Origin: Hyphomicrobiales bacterium
GTDB lineage: Bacteria > Pseudomonadota > Alphaproteobacteria > Rhizobiales > Beijerinckiaceae
NCBI GenBank assembly: GCA_003567055.1
Contig: PXAW01000546.1
Span: 1 to 6,072 of the forward strand
DNA: 6,072 nt
Direction: 5' to 3'
Shown: positions 1 to 5,683 of the stretch, piece by piece
How the letters are laid out: each line of letters starts with the position of its first letter
How positions within the stretch are numbered: position 1 is the stretch's first letter
Translations under genes and position numbers: made by a program
Notes under the pieces: model-generated
Seen by the model: only the letters and a program-made list of their open reading frames with translations
What the model was told of the DNA's origin: nothing
The model's database searches: none

Positions 1-545
1 CCGATCTCAGCCAGGAATGCCTGTGGTATATCGGCGGCGTGATCAAGCATGCCCGCGCCATCAACGCCTTCACCAACCCCTCGACCAACTCCTACAAGCG
101 TCTGGTCCCGGGCTTCGAGGCGCCGGTGCTGCTGGCCTATTCCTCGCGCAACCGCTCGGCCTCCTGCCGTATCCCGTGGACGACGTCCCCGAAGGCCAAG
201 CGCGTCGAGGTGCGTTTCCCCGATCCGACCGCGAACCCCTATCTCGGCTTCGCGGCCCTGGTCATGGCCGGCCTCGACGGCATCCTGAACAAGATCGATC
301 CCGGTCAGGCGATGGACAAGGATCTCTACGATCTGCCCCCGCGCGAGCTGAAGAAGATCCCGACCGTCGCCACCTCGCTGCGCGAGGCGCTCACGGCGCT
401 CGACAAGGACCGCGCCTTCCTCAAGGCCGGCGGTGTGTTCAACGACGACATGATCGACGCCTATATCGCGCTGAAGATGGAAGACGTGATCCGCTTCGAC
501 CACACGCCGCATCCGGTCGAGTTCGACATGTACTACTCCGTCTGA
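1..545 (+). CDS. glnA: Type I glutamine synthetase, C-terminal part (5' end outside window)
   Basis: Glutamine synthetase joins ammonia to glutamate using ATP in the cytoplasm and is the main ammonia-assimilating enzyme. The reading frame is open from base 3, so the gene enters from the left; 180 codons are visible before TGA at 543-545, out of about 470 in a full protein. Seen directly: [18 protein letters not shown] and NRSASCRIP (substrate-binding region of the catalytic barrel), then [19 protein letters not shown], which carries the catalytic-site Glu and Arg, and near the end [10 protein letters not shown]. The Tyr in that last motif (codon 327-329) matches the residue adenylylated by GlnE in enterobacterial GlnA, so activity is probably controlled by reversible AMP attachment. 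The protein ends EFDMYYSV, as GSI-beta enzymes usually do. Two hairpins follow at once, so it is probably the last gene of its transcript, perhaps a glnB-glnA unit whose first part is not visible. Confidence 0.97.
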   Translation, partial: DLSQECLWYIGGVIKHARAINAFTNPSTNSYKRLVPGFEAPVLLAYSSRNRSASCRIPWTTSPKAKRVEVRFPDPTANPYLGFAALVMAGLDGILNKIDPGQAMDKDLYDLPPRELKKIPTVATSLREALTALDKDRAFLKAGGVFNDDMIDAYIALKMEDVIRFDHTPHPVEFDMYYSV

Positions 546-553
546 TCCGGTAT

Positions 554-573
554 CCGCCCGGCTCGCCGGGCGG
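554..573 (+). terminator. GC-rich hairpin just after glnA
   Basis: A perfect inverted repeat, CCGCCCGG / CCGGGCGG with a CTCG loop, begins 8 bases after the glnA stop codon. No T-run follows, so alone it is not a classical intrinsic terminator. It probably protects the glnA mRNA 3' end or works together with the better terminator 23 bases downstream. Confidence 0.5.
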
Positions 574-596
574 CATACCAACCAGGCCGATTACAG

Positions 597-625
597 ACCG
601 GGGCGCGAAAGCGTCCCGGTTTTTC
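597..625 (+). terminator. Intrinsic terminator of glnA
   Basis: A 10-bp stem, ACCGGGGCGC paired with GCGTCCCGGT (one G-T wobble), closed by a GAAA tetraloop and followed directly by a T-run and CGTTT. Stem, stable loop and U-tract together make a textbook rho-independent terminator on the + strand. It separates the glnA transcript from the nitrile hydratase operon. Confidence 0.88.
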
Positions 626-668
626 GTTTCGGCGCAACCATGCCAAAGCTCCCCTCCGGAATCACGCC

Positions 669-696
669 TTGCGCGGCAACGCGACGACGCTAGACT
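669..696 (+). promoter_or_regulatory. Candidate sigma-70-type promoter of the nitrile hydratase operon
   Basis: TTGCGC (669-674) and TAGACT (691-696) are separated by 16 bases, resembling -35 and -10 boxes (four of six and four of six matches). Transcription would start near base 703, giving a leader of about 36 bases before the ATG at 739. It lies between the glnA terminator and the alpha-subunit gene, where a promoter is needed. The match is by eye only. Confidence 0.45.
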
Positions 697-728
697 CATG
701 GGGCTATGAGAACCGGTGACAGCCGGTC

Positions 729-734
729 GGAGGA
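729..734 (+). promoter_or_regulatory. Ribosome binding site that fixes the alpha-subunit start
   Basis: GGAGGA lies 4 bases before the ATG at 739. An in-frame ATG at 706 has no such sequence in front of it and would lie only a few bases after the predicted transcription start. A small inverted repeat, ACCGG (712-716) / CCGGT (723-727), stands just upstream of this site. Confidence 0.8.
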
Positions 735-738
735 AAGC

Positions 739-1401
739 ATGAGCGACGAGCACCACGCCCATCATCATCACGATCATGACCACGACCATGGCAGCGAACT
801 CTCGCCCATGGATCTGCGCGTGCGCGCGCTCGAATCCATCCTCGTCGAGAAGGGCTATGTCGACCCGGCCGCGATCGACGCGCTGGTCGAGATGTACGAG
901 ACCCGCGTCGGCCCGCGCAACGGCGCACAGGTGGTGGCGCGGACCTGGGCCGATGCCGATTTCCGCGACTGGCTGAGGCGCGACGCGAGCGCGGCCATCG
1001 CCTCGATGGGCTTCGAGGGCCGCCAGGGCGAGCACATGGTCGCTGTCGAAAACACGCCGGAAGAGCACAATCTCGTCGTCTGCACCCTGTGCTCCTGCTA
1101 TCCCTGGCCCGTGCTCGGCCTGCCGCCGACCTGGTACAAATCCGCGCCCTATCGCTCGCGCGCGGTGATCGATCCGCGCGGCGTGCTGGCGGAATTCGGC
1201 GTCAGCCTGCCCGAAACGACGCGCATCCGCGTCTGGGATTCCACCGCCGAGATGCGCTACCTCGTCATCCCGATGCGCCCCGAGGGGACGCAGGGCTGGT
1301 CGCAGGAGAAACTCGCCGATCTCGTCACCCGCGATGCGATGATCGGCACCGGGCTCGCGCGCGATCCGGCGAGCCTCGCGAGCGGGGAGGATGCGGCATG
1401 A
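739..1401 (+). CDS. nthA: Nitrile hydratase alpha subunit, cobalt type, with His-rich N-terminus
   Basis: Nitrile hydratase adds water to a nitrile to give an amide; alpha carries the metal centre and pairs with beta in the cytoplasm. The 220-residue product has the family's metal-binding motif [21 protein letters not shown] at about residues 114-134. C115, C118, S119 and C120 are the expected ligands, and by family knowledge C118 and C120 are oxidised to sulfinic and sulfenic acid. Thr rather than Ser in CTLCSC is the usual sign of non-corrin cobalt instead of iron. Residues 5-17 are almost only His and Asp ([13 protein letters not shown]), an extension outside the catalytic fold that could bind or buffer metal; that is inference. 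The start at 739 is chosen for its Shine-Dalgarno sequence. The stop overlaps the beta start as ATGA, so translation is probably coupled. There is no signal peptide. Thiocyanate hydrolase gamma is related, but the intact beta gene downstream argues against it. Confidence 0.95.
   Translation: MSDEHHAHHHHDHDHDHGSELSPMDLRVRALESILVEKGYVDPAAIDALVEMYETRVGPRNGAQVVARTWADADFRDWLRRDASAAIASMGFEGRQGEHMVAVENTPEEHNLVVCTLCSCYPWPVLGLPPTWYKSAPYRSRAVIDPRGVLAEFGVSLPETTRIRVWDSTAEMRYLVIPMRPEGTQGWSQEKLADLVTRDAMIGTGLARDPASLASGEDAA
1384..1390 (+). promoter_or_regulatory. Ribosome binding site for the beta subunit, inside the end of alpha
   Basis: GGGGAGG lies 7 bases before the ATG at 1398, within the last codons of the alpha gene. 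It supports a start that overlaps the alpha stop codon by four bases. Confidence 0.7.
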
Positions 1402-2057
1402 ACGGCGCGCAGGATATGGGCGGCATGCACGGTTTCGGCCCCGTGCAGATCGAGGCGGGTGAAACCCCGTTTCATCACGACTGGGAACGACGCGCCTTCG
1501 GCATCACCATCGCCATGGGGGCCAGCGGCGCCTGGAATCTCGACATGAGCCGGCATGCCCGCGAGACCCTGCCGCCACCTGATTATCTGGCTTCGCGCTA
1601 TTTCGAGATCTGGACCAAGGGCGTCGAGCGGCTGGTCACGCGGCTCGGCCTCGTCAGCGAAGCCGAACTCGCCGCCGGCGCGGCGCTGGAGGCGCCCGCC
1701 CCGATCAAACGCGTCCTGCGCGGGCGCGATGTCGAGGCCGCCATGCAGCGCGGCGGGCCGACCGAGCGCGAGCCGGCCCATCCCGCGCGTTTCAAGGAGG
1801 GCGACAGCGTCGTCACCCGGGTGATGAACCCCACCGGCCATACCCGCCTGCCCCGCTATGCGCGCGGCAAGCGCGGCGTCATCGCCATGGTGCACGGCGT
1901 CCACGTCTTCCCCGACACCCACGCCCATGGCCAGGGCGAGGAGCCGCAATGGCTCTACAATGTCCGCTTCTCCGGGCGTGAGCTCTGGGGCGAGGAAGCC
2001 GATGCGACGCTGATCGTCGGGATCGATGCCTGGGAGAGCTATCTTGAACCTGCCTGA
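1398..2057 (+). CDS. nthB: Nitrile hydratase beta subunit
   Basis: Partner of alpha in the alpha-beta nitrile hydratase unit; it covers the active site and supplies arginines that contact the oxidised cysteines of alpha. The 219-residue product begins [16 protein letters not shown], matching the usual family start (M-G-V-x-D-x-G-G-M-x-G-F-G). An N-terminal helical domain follows (about residues 25-95, HDWERRAFG... to [10 protein letters not shown]), with basic residues R52 and R55 where the conserved beta Arg is expected. The C-terminal SH3-like barrel carries [16 protein letters not shown] (147-162) and [21 protein letters not shown]. It ends ESYLEPA, as is typical. Start choice rests on the ATGA overlap with alpha and the GGGGAGG site. 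The order alpha-beta-accessory matches cobalt-type operons of the Pseudomonas putida kind rather than the beta-alpha order of Rhodococcus J1. Length is normal and nothing looks broken. Confidence 0.95.
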   Translation: MNGAQDMGGMHGFGPVQIEAGETPFHHDWERRAFGITIAMGASGAWNLDMSRHARETLPPPDYLASRYFEIWTKGVERLVTRLGLVSEAELAAGAALEAPAPIKRVLRGRDVEAAMQRGGPTEREPAHPARFKEGDSVVTRVMNPTGHTRLPRYARGKRGVIAMVHGVHVFPDTHAHGQGEEPQWLYNVRFSGRELWGEEADATLIVGIDAWESYLEPA

Positions 2058-2433
2058 CGCCCTCGATGCCGCCACCCAAGCCGCGCAGGCGCCGATCCCG
2101 CGCTGCGCCGACGGCCCGGTCTTCTCCGCGCCCTGGGAAGCGCAGGCCTTCGCCATGACCCTGCGCCTGCACGAGCAGGGCGCCTTCACCTGGAAGGAGT
2201 GGGCGCACACGCTTTCGACCGTCATCCGCGAGGCGCAGGCCGCCGGCGATCCTGATGACGGCGCGACCTATTACACGCACTGGCTCACCGCTCTGGAGCG
2301 CATCATCGCGCAAAAGCGGCTCGTCGCGCACGACCAGCTCGAAACCCGCCGCGCCGCCCTCTACCGCGCCGCGCGCGCCACGCCGCATGGCGAGCCGATC
2401 CGTCTGGAGAACGATCCGGAATTCAGGGCCTGA
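2044..2433 (+). CDS. Nitrile hydratase accessory (maturation) protein, P14K/activator-like
   Basis: Small proteins of this family are needed for active nitrile hydratase; in cobalt enzymes the P14K-like partner helps insert metal and mature the alpha subunit. From a TTG at 2044 the product is 129 residues. The core APWEAQAFAMTLRLHEQGAFTW (29-50) followed by YYTHWLTALERIIAQKRLV (76-94) is the family pattern. It also parallels the beta N-terminus ([20 protein letters not shown] and [14 protein letters not shown]), as known for these beta-like chaperones. The TTG is preferred because GGGAG lies 7 bases before it and the protein then reads [12 protein letters not shown]. An ATG at 2026 in the same frame would add six residues (MPGRAI) and has a weaker site. 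Either start overlaps the end of beta, suggesting coupled translation. It is the last gene of the operon and ends 9 bases from the convergent gene. The Cys- and charge-rich C-terminal tail seen in some P14K proteins is not obvious. Confidence 0.86.
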   Translation: MNLPDALDAATQAAQAPIPRCADGPVFSAPWEAQAFAMTLRLHEQGAFTWKEWAHTLSTVIREAQAAGDPDDGATYYTHWLTALERIIAQKRLVAHDQLETRRAALYRAARATPHGEPIRLENDPEFRA

Positions 2434-2467
2434 GGCAGAGGGTCAGGCGACGCGCCTGTCCGCCTGA
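2428..2467. other. Palindrome cluster at the convergent gene ends
   Basis: GCCTGA (2428-2433) and TCAGGC (2443-2448) form a 6-bp stem with a 9-base loop, and each arm contains the stop codon of one of the two converging genes. CAGGCG (2444-2449) / CGCCTG (2453-2458) and CGCCTGA (2461-2467) offer competing pairings. No T-run is present on either strand, so a role in termination or mRNA end protection is possible but not shown. Confidence 0.4.
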
Positions 2468-3642
2468 GCACCCACTACCGGCGCCGTTCCGGGCCAGCCG
2501 TCTTCCGGCAATTCCACCTCTGGAAAGGCGATGACCTTTTCGCGCAGGGCCACATGGCGCATCAGGCGCCGTGCCGTCAGCATGTCGATGGCATCGAAGA
2601 CCTCGTAGACCTCGTTCGGCGCTTCCTGGCCCACGCCGGCCTCGCTGCGTATCTGCCAGAACGGCTTCAGCGTGGCCCATTCGAAGCCGATCGCCTTCAC
2701 CAGCATCGCTGCCGGGTAGAGCGAATCGGCGACGATCAGCCGTTGCACGTATTCAGGGGGAATGGCGCTGAGAATGGCCAGCCCGGCAATCGCATCCTCG
2801 TACTGGCGGCGGCGCAGCCAGCGCTCCAGGTCCGCCTGCCTGACTGATCGCTGGAGCGCACGCATCGCCACGTAATCGAAGGAAGCGGCCATCATCGCGC
2901 GCGAGAAGCGCGTCGGCCCTCCATCACCCATGGCGGCGGACACGATGGCGACCAGCATATCGCCCGACAGCGTGGCATCGCCGTATTCCGCATCGAATTC
3001 CTCGCAGACGAGGGCGCCGTCGAGACCAAGCAGCATGTCGAACTGCGCCGGCGGCATGTCCGGTCGCGCACAGACCACGCTGCGCAGGATCGCATTGGCC
3101 CGCGCCCGCTCCGACAGGATATCGAACCCCTCCTCACTGAAACGCGCGCTGCGATTGAAGGAGAGAGCCAGCACCGCCTCGTCATCACCCCGTCGCGCGA
3201 TCGGCGTGGTGACCCGCTCGCCGATTTCGCCACGCCCTGCGAGAGCCTTCAGGTGCTTTTGCCCCCGTTGACGCGCCACCGTTTCCAGCAGCCGCTCCTC
3301 GATCCGCAGCGCACTGGCGAGCAGCGGCTCGGCCACACCCGGATCCTCGTCCTGGACAAGCTTGCCGACGATGCCCTGCGGCGCACGCGGATACATGGCC
3401 AGGGTGGTGGCGAGGTTGCGTCGCGTGGCCGCGTCGATCCCATCGCTGAGATTCAGGAACAGATGGTCGAACATCGCCGCGCGATCATCGGGGAGCCGCC
3501 GGGCCTTGGCTTCGTAGAGACCGCGCAGGCGCTCGACCACCTCGGACTTGTCCACCTGGACGGCGATGTCTTCGCCCCCTTTGGTGTCCGCCTTCTTGGC
3601 CTGCTCGATCTGCTGGACGAGCTGATAGATTTCCTGGAGCAT
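2443..3642 (-). CDS. DUF2336 protein (HEAT-like helical repeats), function unknown
   Basis: I recognise a DUF2336-type protein, a family found mainly in alphaproteobacteria and without an agreed function. The 399-residue product looks soluble and almost wholly helical, with no signal peptide or membrane segment. Residues 1-20 are Gln-rich and possibly coiled (YQLVQQIEQAKK). From about residue 70 it has the family's short paired-helix repeats: LVQDEDPGVAEPLLAS at 95-110, then RRGDDEAVLALSFNRSARFSEEGF at 150-173 (the phrase most typical of the family). The C-terminal half (MMAASFDYVAMRALQRS, YEDAIAGLAILSAIPPEYVQRLI) is helical and less familiar. No catalytic motif is visible, so a scaffold or partner-binding role is likelier than an enzyme, by inference. 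The ATG has GAGG 10 bases upstream, a slightly long spacing. It follows the response regulator gene by 35 bases on the same strand with no terminator between, so the two are probably co-transcribed and may share a signalling pathway. Confidence 0.85.
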   Translation of the reverse strand: MLQEIYQLVQQIEQAKKADTKGGEDIAVQVDKSEVVERLRGLYEAKARRLPDDRAAMFDHLFLNLSDGIDAATRRNLATTLAMYPRAPQGIVGKLVQDEDPGVAEPLLASALRIEERLLETVARQRGQKHLKALAGRGEIGERVTTPIARRGDDEAVLALSFNRSARFSEEGFDILSERARANAILRSVVCARPDMPPAQFDMLLGLDGALVCEEFDAEYGDATLSGDMLVAIVSAAMGDGGPTRFSRAMMAASFDYVAMRALQRSVRQADLERWLRRRQYEDAIAGLAILSAIPPEYVQRLIVADSLYPAAMLVKAIGFEWATLKPFWQIRSEAGVGQEAPNEVYEVFDAIDMLTARRLMRHVALREKVIAFPEVELPEDGWPGTAPVVGAQADRRVA

Positions 3643-3677
3643 GACGTCTGAACCTCGATTGCGAGAAGACTGGTCTT

Positions 3678-4505
3678 TCAGGCCGCGCGGCTCGCCTGCG
3701 CGGCTTCTTCACGCTTTATCTCCCGTTCGGTAGCGAGGGCATTGACGAGATAGGGTCGCCACAGGCCGAGCGCCCCGTGCAGGGTCCGGTTGACGTCGAT
3801 CGCATCGAAGGGCTGGATCATCACATCCTTGATGCCGAACACCTCGAAGGCCCGGTGGGTTTCGTCCACTTGCCGATCCATCAGCACGACCGAAATCCGG
3901 TCCCCGGTACGGCTGAGGAGCTGGCAGGCAGCCTCGAGGGCCGGCATGTCGGACAGGGCATGGCTGACGAAGGCCACCTCGAAATCCTGCTGGCGTGTGT
4001 GCCGGATCGCCCTGCGACCGGTCTCGGCATCGATCGGCTGCAGCCGGAACTGGCTGCGATCCAGCACGTTGCGCAAGATGCCGCGGGTGCGCACGGACGG
4101 GTCGACGATCAGCGCCTGTCGCGTCCGGCGAATCTGCTGGAAGGTCTCCAGAAGCTGCGTCACCGCGTGATCGCGATAGGGCTTCATCAGAACCTCATAG
4201 GCCTGCAACTGAAGCGCGATCATCGTCCAGTTCTTGCGCAGCCCCTCACTCACGAGCACGAGCCGGGTACCGTTCTGTGCATGCATCAGGGCGATCACGC
4301 TCCTGAGCTTGGCGACGTCGGTATAGGGCAGCACCATGTCGAGGAAGAGCATGTCGAAGGTTTCTTCCTGCAGAATCTTGAAGAGCTGCCGCCCCGTCTC
4401 GGCAAAGCGCAGGCGAATATCCGGACGCTCATTGGAAATGATCTCGGTGAGCTGTTGCCGGGATTCGATATCTGCGTCCGCAATCAGAATCTTCATTTGC
4501 TGCAT
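3678..4505 (-). CDS. Response regulator with one intact and one degenerate receiver domain
   Basis: A 275-residue two-component signalling protein without a DNA-binding or enzymatic output domain. Receiver 1 (about residues 4-125) has the full set of active-site residues: acidic pair D10 and D12 (KILIADAD), phospho-acceptor D56 (FDMLFLDMVLP), S86 (RLVLVSEGL) and K108-P109 (EVLMKPY). Receiver 2 (about 130-248) starts ALIVDPSVRTRGILRNVL and keeps the fold pattern. However, Ser181 (FEVAFVSHALSD) replaces the acceptor Asp and Gln231 (VMIQPF) replaces the Lys, so it probably cannot be phosphorylated normally. The last 27 residues are a charged, probably helical tail. The start at 4505 is chosen because AAGGAGG lies 5 bases upstream; a longer in-frame version from 4547 would place that site inside the gene. 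No histidine kinase is in the window. It likely acts by binding partners, with the DUF2336 protein encoded next the obvious candidate. An alternative is a single-domain regulator fused to a PilZ-like tail, but no such motif is seen. Confidence 0.9.
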   Translation of the reverse strand: MQQMKILIADADIESRQQLTEIISNERPDIRLRFAETGRQLFKILQEETFDMLFLDMVLPYTDVAKLRSVIALMHAQNGTRLVLVSEGLRKNWTMIALQLQAYEVLMKPYRDHAVTQLLETFQQIRRTRQALIVDPSVRTRGILRNVLDRSQFRLQPIDAETGRRAIRHTRQQDFEVAFVSHALSDMPALEAACQLLSRTGDRISVVLMDRQVDETHRAFEVFGIKDVMIQPFDAIDVNRTLHGALGLWRPYLVNALATEREIKREEAAQASRAA

Positions 4506-4688
4506 GACCGCCTCCTTACGCAACGTTATGGCGGCAATTCGTTGCAAATTCTTTTATTGATCTTCCTGGAAAAGCGGTAAGCACATGCCTCCGCATTTGC
4601 ATTCGTCGCTATCCTTAAGGCTTCCTTCCGTCAGATGGATTCCGGATCGCGGACAAGGCCATGCGCGCCACAGCGTCCCGTCGCCACG
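4506..4688 (-). other. Intergenic region upstream of the response regulator gene
   Basis: These 183 bases separate the rpsI terminator from the response regulator gene and should contain its promoter. The stretch nearest the gene is AT-richer than its surroundings. A 6-bp inverted repeat, GCAACG (4520-4525) and CGTTGC (4540-4545), spaced by 14 bases, flanks the leader and could be a protein site or hairpin. I searched by eye for sigma-70 boxes and for an EcfG-type GGAAC...GTT promoter and found no convincing pair. Confidence 0.4.
4511..4517 (-). promoter_or_regulatory. Strong ribosome binding site of the response regulator gene
   Basis: On the - strand the sequence AAGGAGG, a perfect match to the anti-Shine-Dalgarno core, ends 5 bases before the ATG at 4505. 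It is the best ribosome binding site in the window and decides this start over the upstream in-frame ATG at 4547. Confidence 0.85.
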
Positions 4689-4717
4689 AAAAAGGGGCCG
4701 CGCCAGGCGCGACCCCT
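4689..4717 (-). terminator. Intrinsic terminator of the rplM-rpsI operon
   Basis: Read on the - strand, AGGGGTCGCGC pairs with GCGCGGCCCCT (11 bp, one G-T wobble) around a 3-base CTG loop and is followed by TTTTT. It starts 28 bases after the rpsI stop codon. Stem strength and U-run make this a clear rho-independent terminator, which also keeps ribosomal-protein transcription out of the response regulator gene. Confidence 0.92.
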
Positions 4718-4745
4718 CGAATAGCCGAACGTGATCGTTGATCGA

Positions 4746-5219
4746 TCAGCGCTTCGAGAACTGGAACGAACGGCGGGCCTTGGCGCGACCGTACTTCTTG
4801 CGCTCGACGATACGCGAATCGCGCGTCAGGAAGCCTTCCTTCTTGAGGATGGCGCGCAGCTCGGGCTCGTAATAGGTCAGCGCCTTGGACAGACCGTGGC
4901 GCACGGCGCCCGCCTGGCCGGAGAGGCCGCCACCCTTGACCGTGACCTGGATGTCGTACTGGTCGACACGGTTGGTCAGCTGCAGGGGCTGGTTCAGGAT
5001 CATCCGCAGCACGGGGCGTGCGAAATAGACCTCGAGCTCACGGCCATTGACCGAGATCTTGCCGGCGCCCGGCTTGATCCAGACGCGGGCGATGGCGTCC
5101 TTGCGCTTGCCGGTGGCATAGGCGCGGCCATGGGCGTCGAGCTTCTGGACATGGACCGGTGCTTCGACCGGGGTCTCGTCCTGCTGGCCGAGATCGGAGA
5201 GGGACTGCAAAGTGGCCAT
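4746..5219 (-). CDS. rpsI: 30S ribosomal protein S9
   Basis: A component of the small ribosomal subunit head; its C-terminal tail reaches the P-site tRNA. The 157-residue product has the S9 core from about residue 31 ([21 protein letters not shown]), the family signature [19 protein letters not shown] (96-114), and [20 protein letters not shown] followed by SFQFSKR. The final SKR is the universally conserved tRNA-contacting end. The first 30 residues ([20 protein letters not shown]...) are an acidic/neutral extension typical of rhizobial-type S9 and absent from the roughly 130-residue enterobacterial protein. It lies 2 bases after rplM, the standard pair in bacteria, and is followed by a strong terminator. 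Confidence 0.99.
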   Translation of the reverse strand: MATLQSLSDLGQQDETPVEAPVHVQKLDAHGRAYATGKRKDAIARVWIKPGAGKISVNGRELEVYFARPVLRMILNQPLQLTNRVDQYDIQVTVKGGGLSGQAGAVRHGLSKALTYYEPELRAILKKEGFLTRDSRIVERKKYGRAKARRSFQFSKR

Positions 5220-5221
5220 GA

Positions 5222-5683
5222 TCAGAGCCTCCGGTTCTTGGCGTTCAGGGAAGCGACATCGAGCGCTTCCGGCTGCTGCGCCTCATGGGGATGCTCGGAG
5301 CCGGGATAGACGCGCAGGTTGCCGAGGATCTTGCGGAAGAGCGGGCCGCGCGGCAGCATGCGCTCGACAGCCTTCTCGACCACGCGCTCGGGGAAACGAC
5401 CCTCGAGGATCGACTTCGCCGTGCGGGCCTTGATACCACCCGGATGGCCGGTGTGATGGTAATAGACCTTCTGATCACGCTTGCGACCGGTGAGGACCAC
5501 CTTGTCGGCGTTGATCACGATGACATTGTCGCCGCAATCGACATGCGGCGTGTAGCTCGCCTTGTGCTTGCCGCGAAGGCGCATCGCCACGACCGAGGCG
5601 AGACGGCCCACGACGAGGCCCTCCGCGTCGATGATGACCCACTTCTTCTCGACATCGGCGGGCTTCAGCGAAAACGTTTTCAT
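5222..5683 (-). CDS. rplM: 50S ribosomal protein L13
   Basis: An early-assembling protein of the large ribosomal subunit that binds 23S rRNA. The 153-residue product shows the family pattern in order: [18 protein letters not shown] (13-30), [20 protein letters not shown] (36-55), the [19 protein letters not shown] loop (65-83), and the signature [18 protein letters not shown] (106-123) running into [18 protein letters not shown]. Length and sequence are normal for alphaproteobacteria, where the tail is about 10 residues longer than in E. coli. The ATG has AGGGA 9 bases upstream. It is the first gene of the rplM-rpsI operon, with a promoter and a structured leader upstream. In E. coli L13 represses its own operon through the mRNA leader; whether that holds here is not shown. 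Confidence 0.99.
   Translation of the reverse strand: MKTFSLKPADVEKKWVIIDAEGLVVGRLASVVAMRLRGKHKASYTPHVDCGDNVIVINADKVVLTGRKRDQKVYYHHTGHPGGIKARTAKSILEGRFPERVVEKAVERMLPRGPLFRKILGNLRVYPGSEHPHEAQQPEALDVASLNAKNRRL

Noticed and set aside
133..185. Cys in NRSASCRIP of glutamine synthetase as an unusual substitution
   Set aside because: From memory, Cys at this position is common in alphaproteobacterial GlnA where enterobacteria have Ile, so it is a lineage feature and not an oddity.
17..709. Open frame on the + strand overlapping glnA and its terminator
   Set aside because: It is out of frame with the clear glutamine synthetase sequence, Arg/Pro-rich, and would read straight through a strong terminator hairpin.
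706..738. ATG at 706 as the start of the alpha subunit
   Set aside because: No ribosome site precedes it and it lies almost at the predicted transcription start. The ATG at 739 has GGAGGA at good spacing.
739..2057. Thiocyanate hydrolase instead of nitrile hydratase
   Set aside because: Thiocyanate hydrolase has its beta-like part split into two separate subunits. Here beta is one full-length protein and the accessory gene is of the nitrile hydratase kind.
1257..2225. Long open frame (322 codons) on the - strand opposite the nitrile hydratase beta gene
   Set aside because: The + strand frame encodes an unmistakable nitrile hydratase subunit. The antisense product is Gly/Ala/Arg-rich with no recognisable domain, and GC-rich third codon positions commonly create such open antisense frames.
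4506..4547. N-terminally longer response regulator starting at 4547
   Set aside because: The extra 14 residues would be encoded across the perfect AAGGAGG site, and the receiver fold normally begins within a few residues of MKILIAD.
3777..4580. Long open frame (267 codons) on the + strand opposite the response regulator gene
   Set aside because: It mirrors the receiver domains, which have all their catalytic residues in the - strand frame. The antisense translation has no known motif and no good ribosome site.
4506..4688. EcfG-type general stress promoter upstream of the response regulator
   Set aside because: There are GGAA-containing stretches, but no GGAAC followed by GTT at the required 16-17 base spacing.
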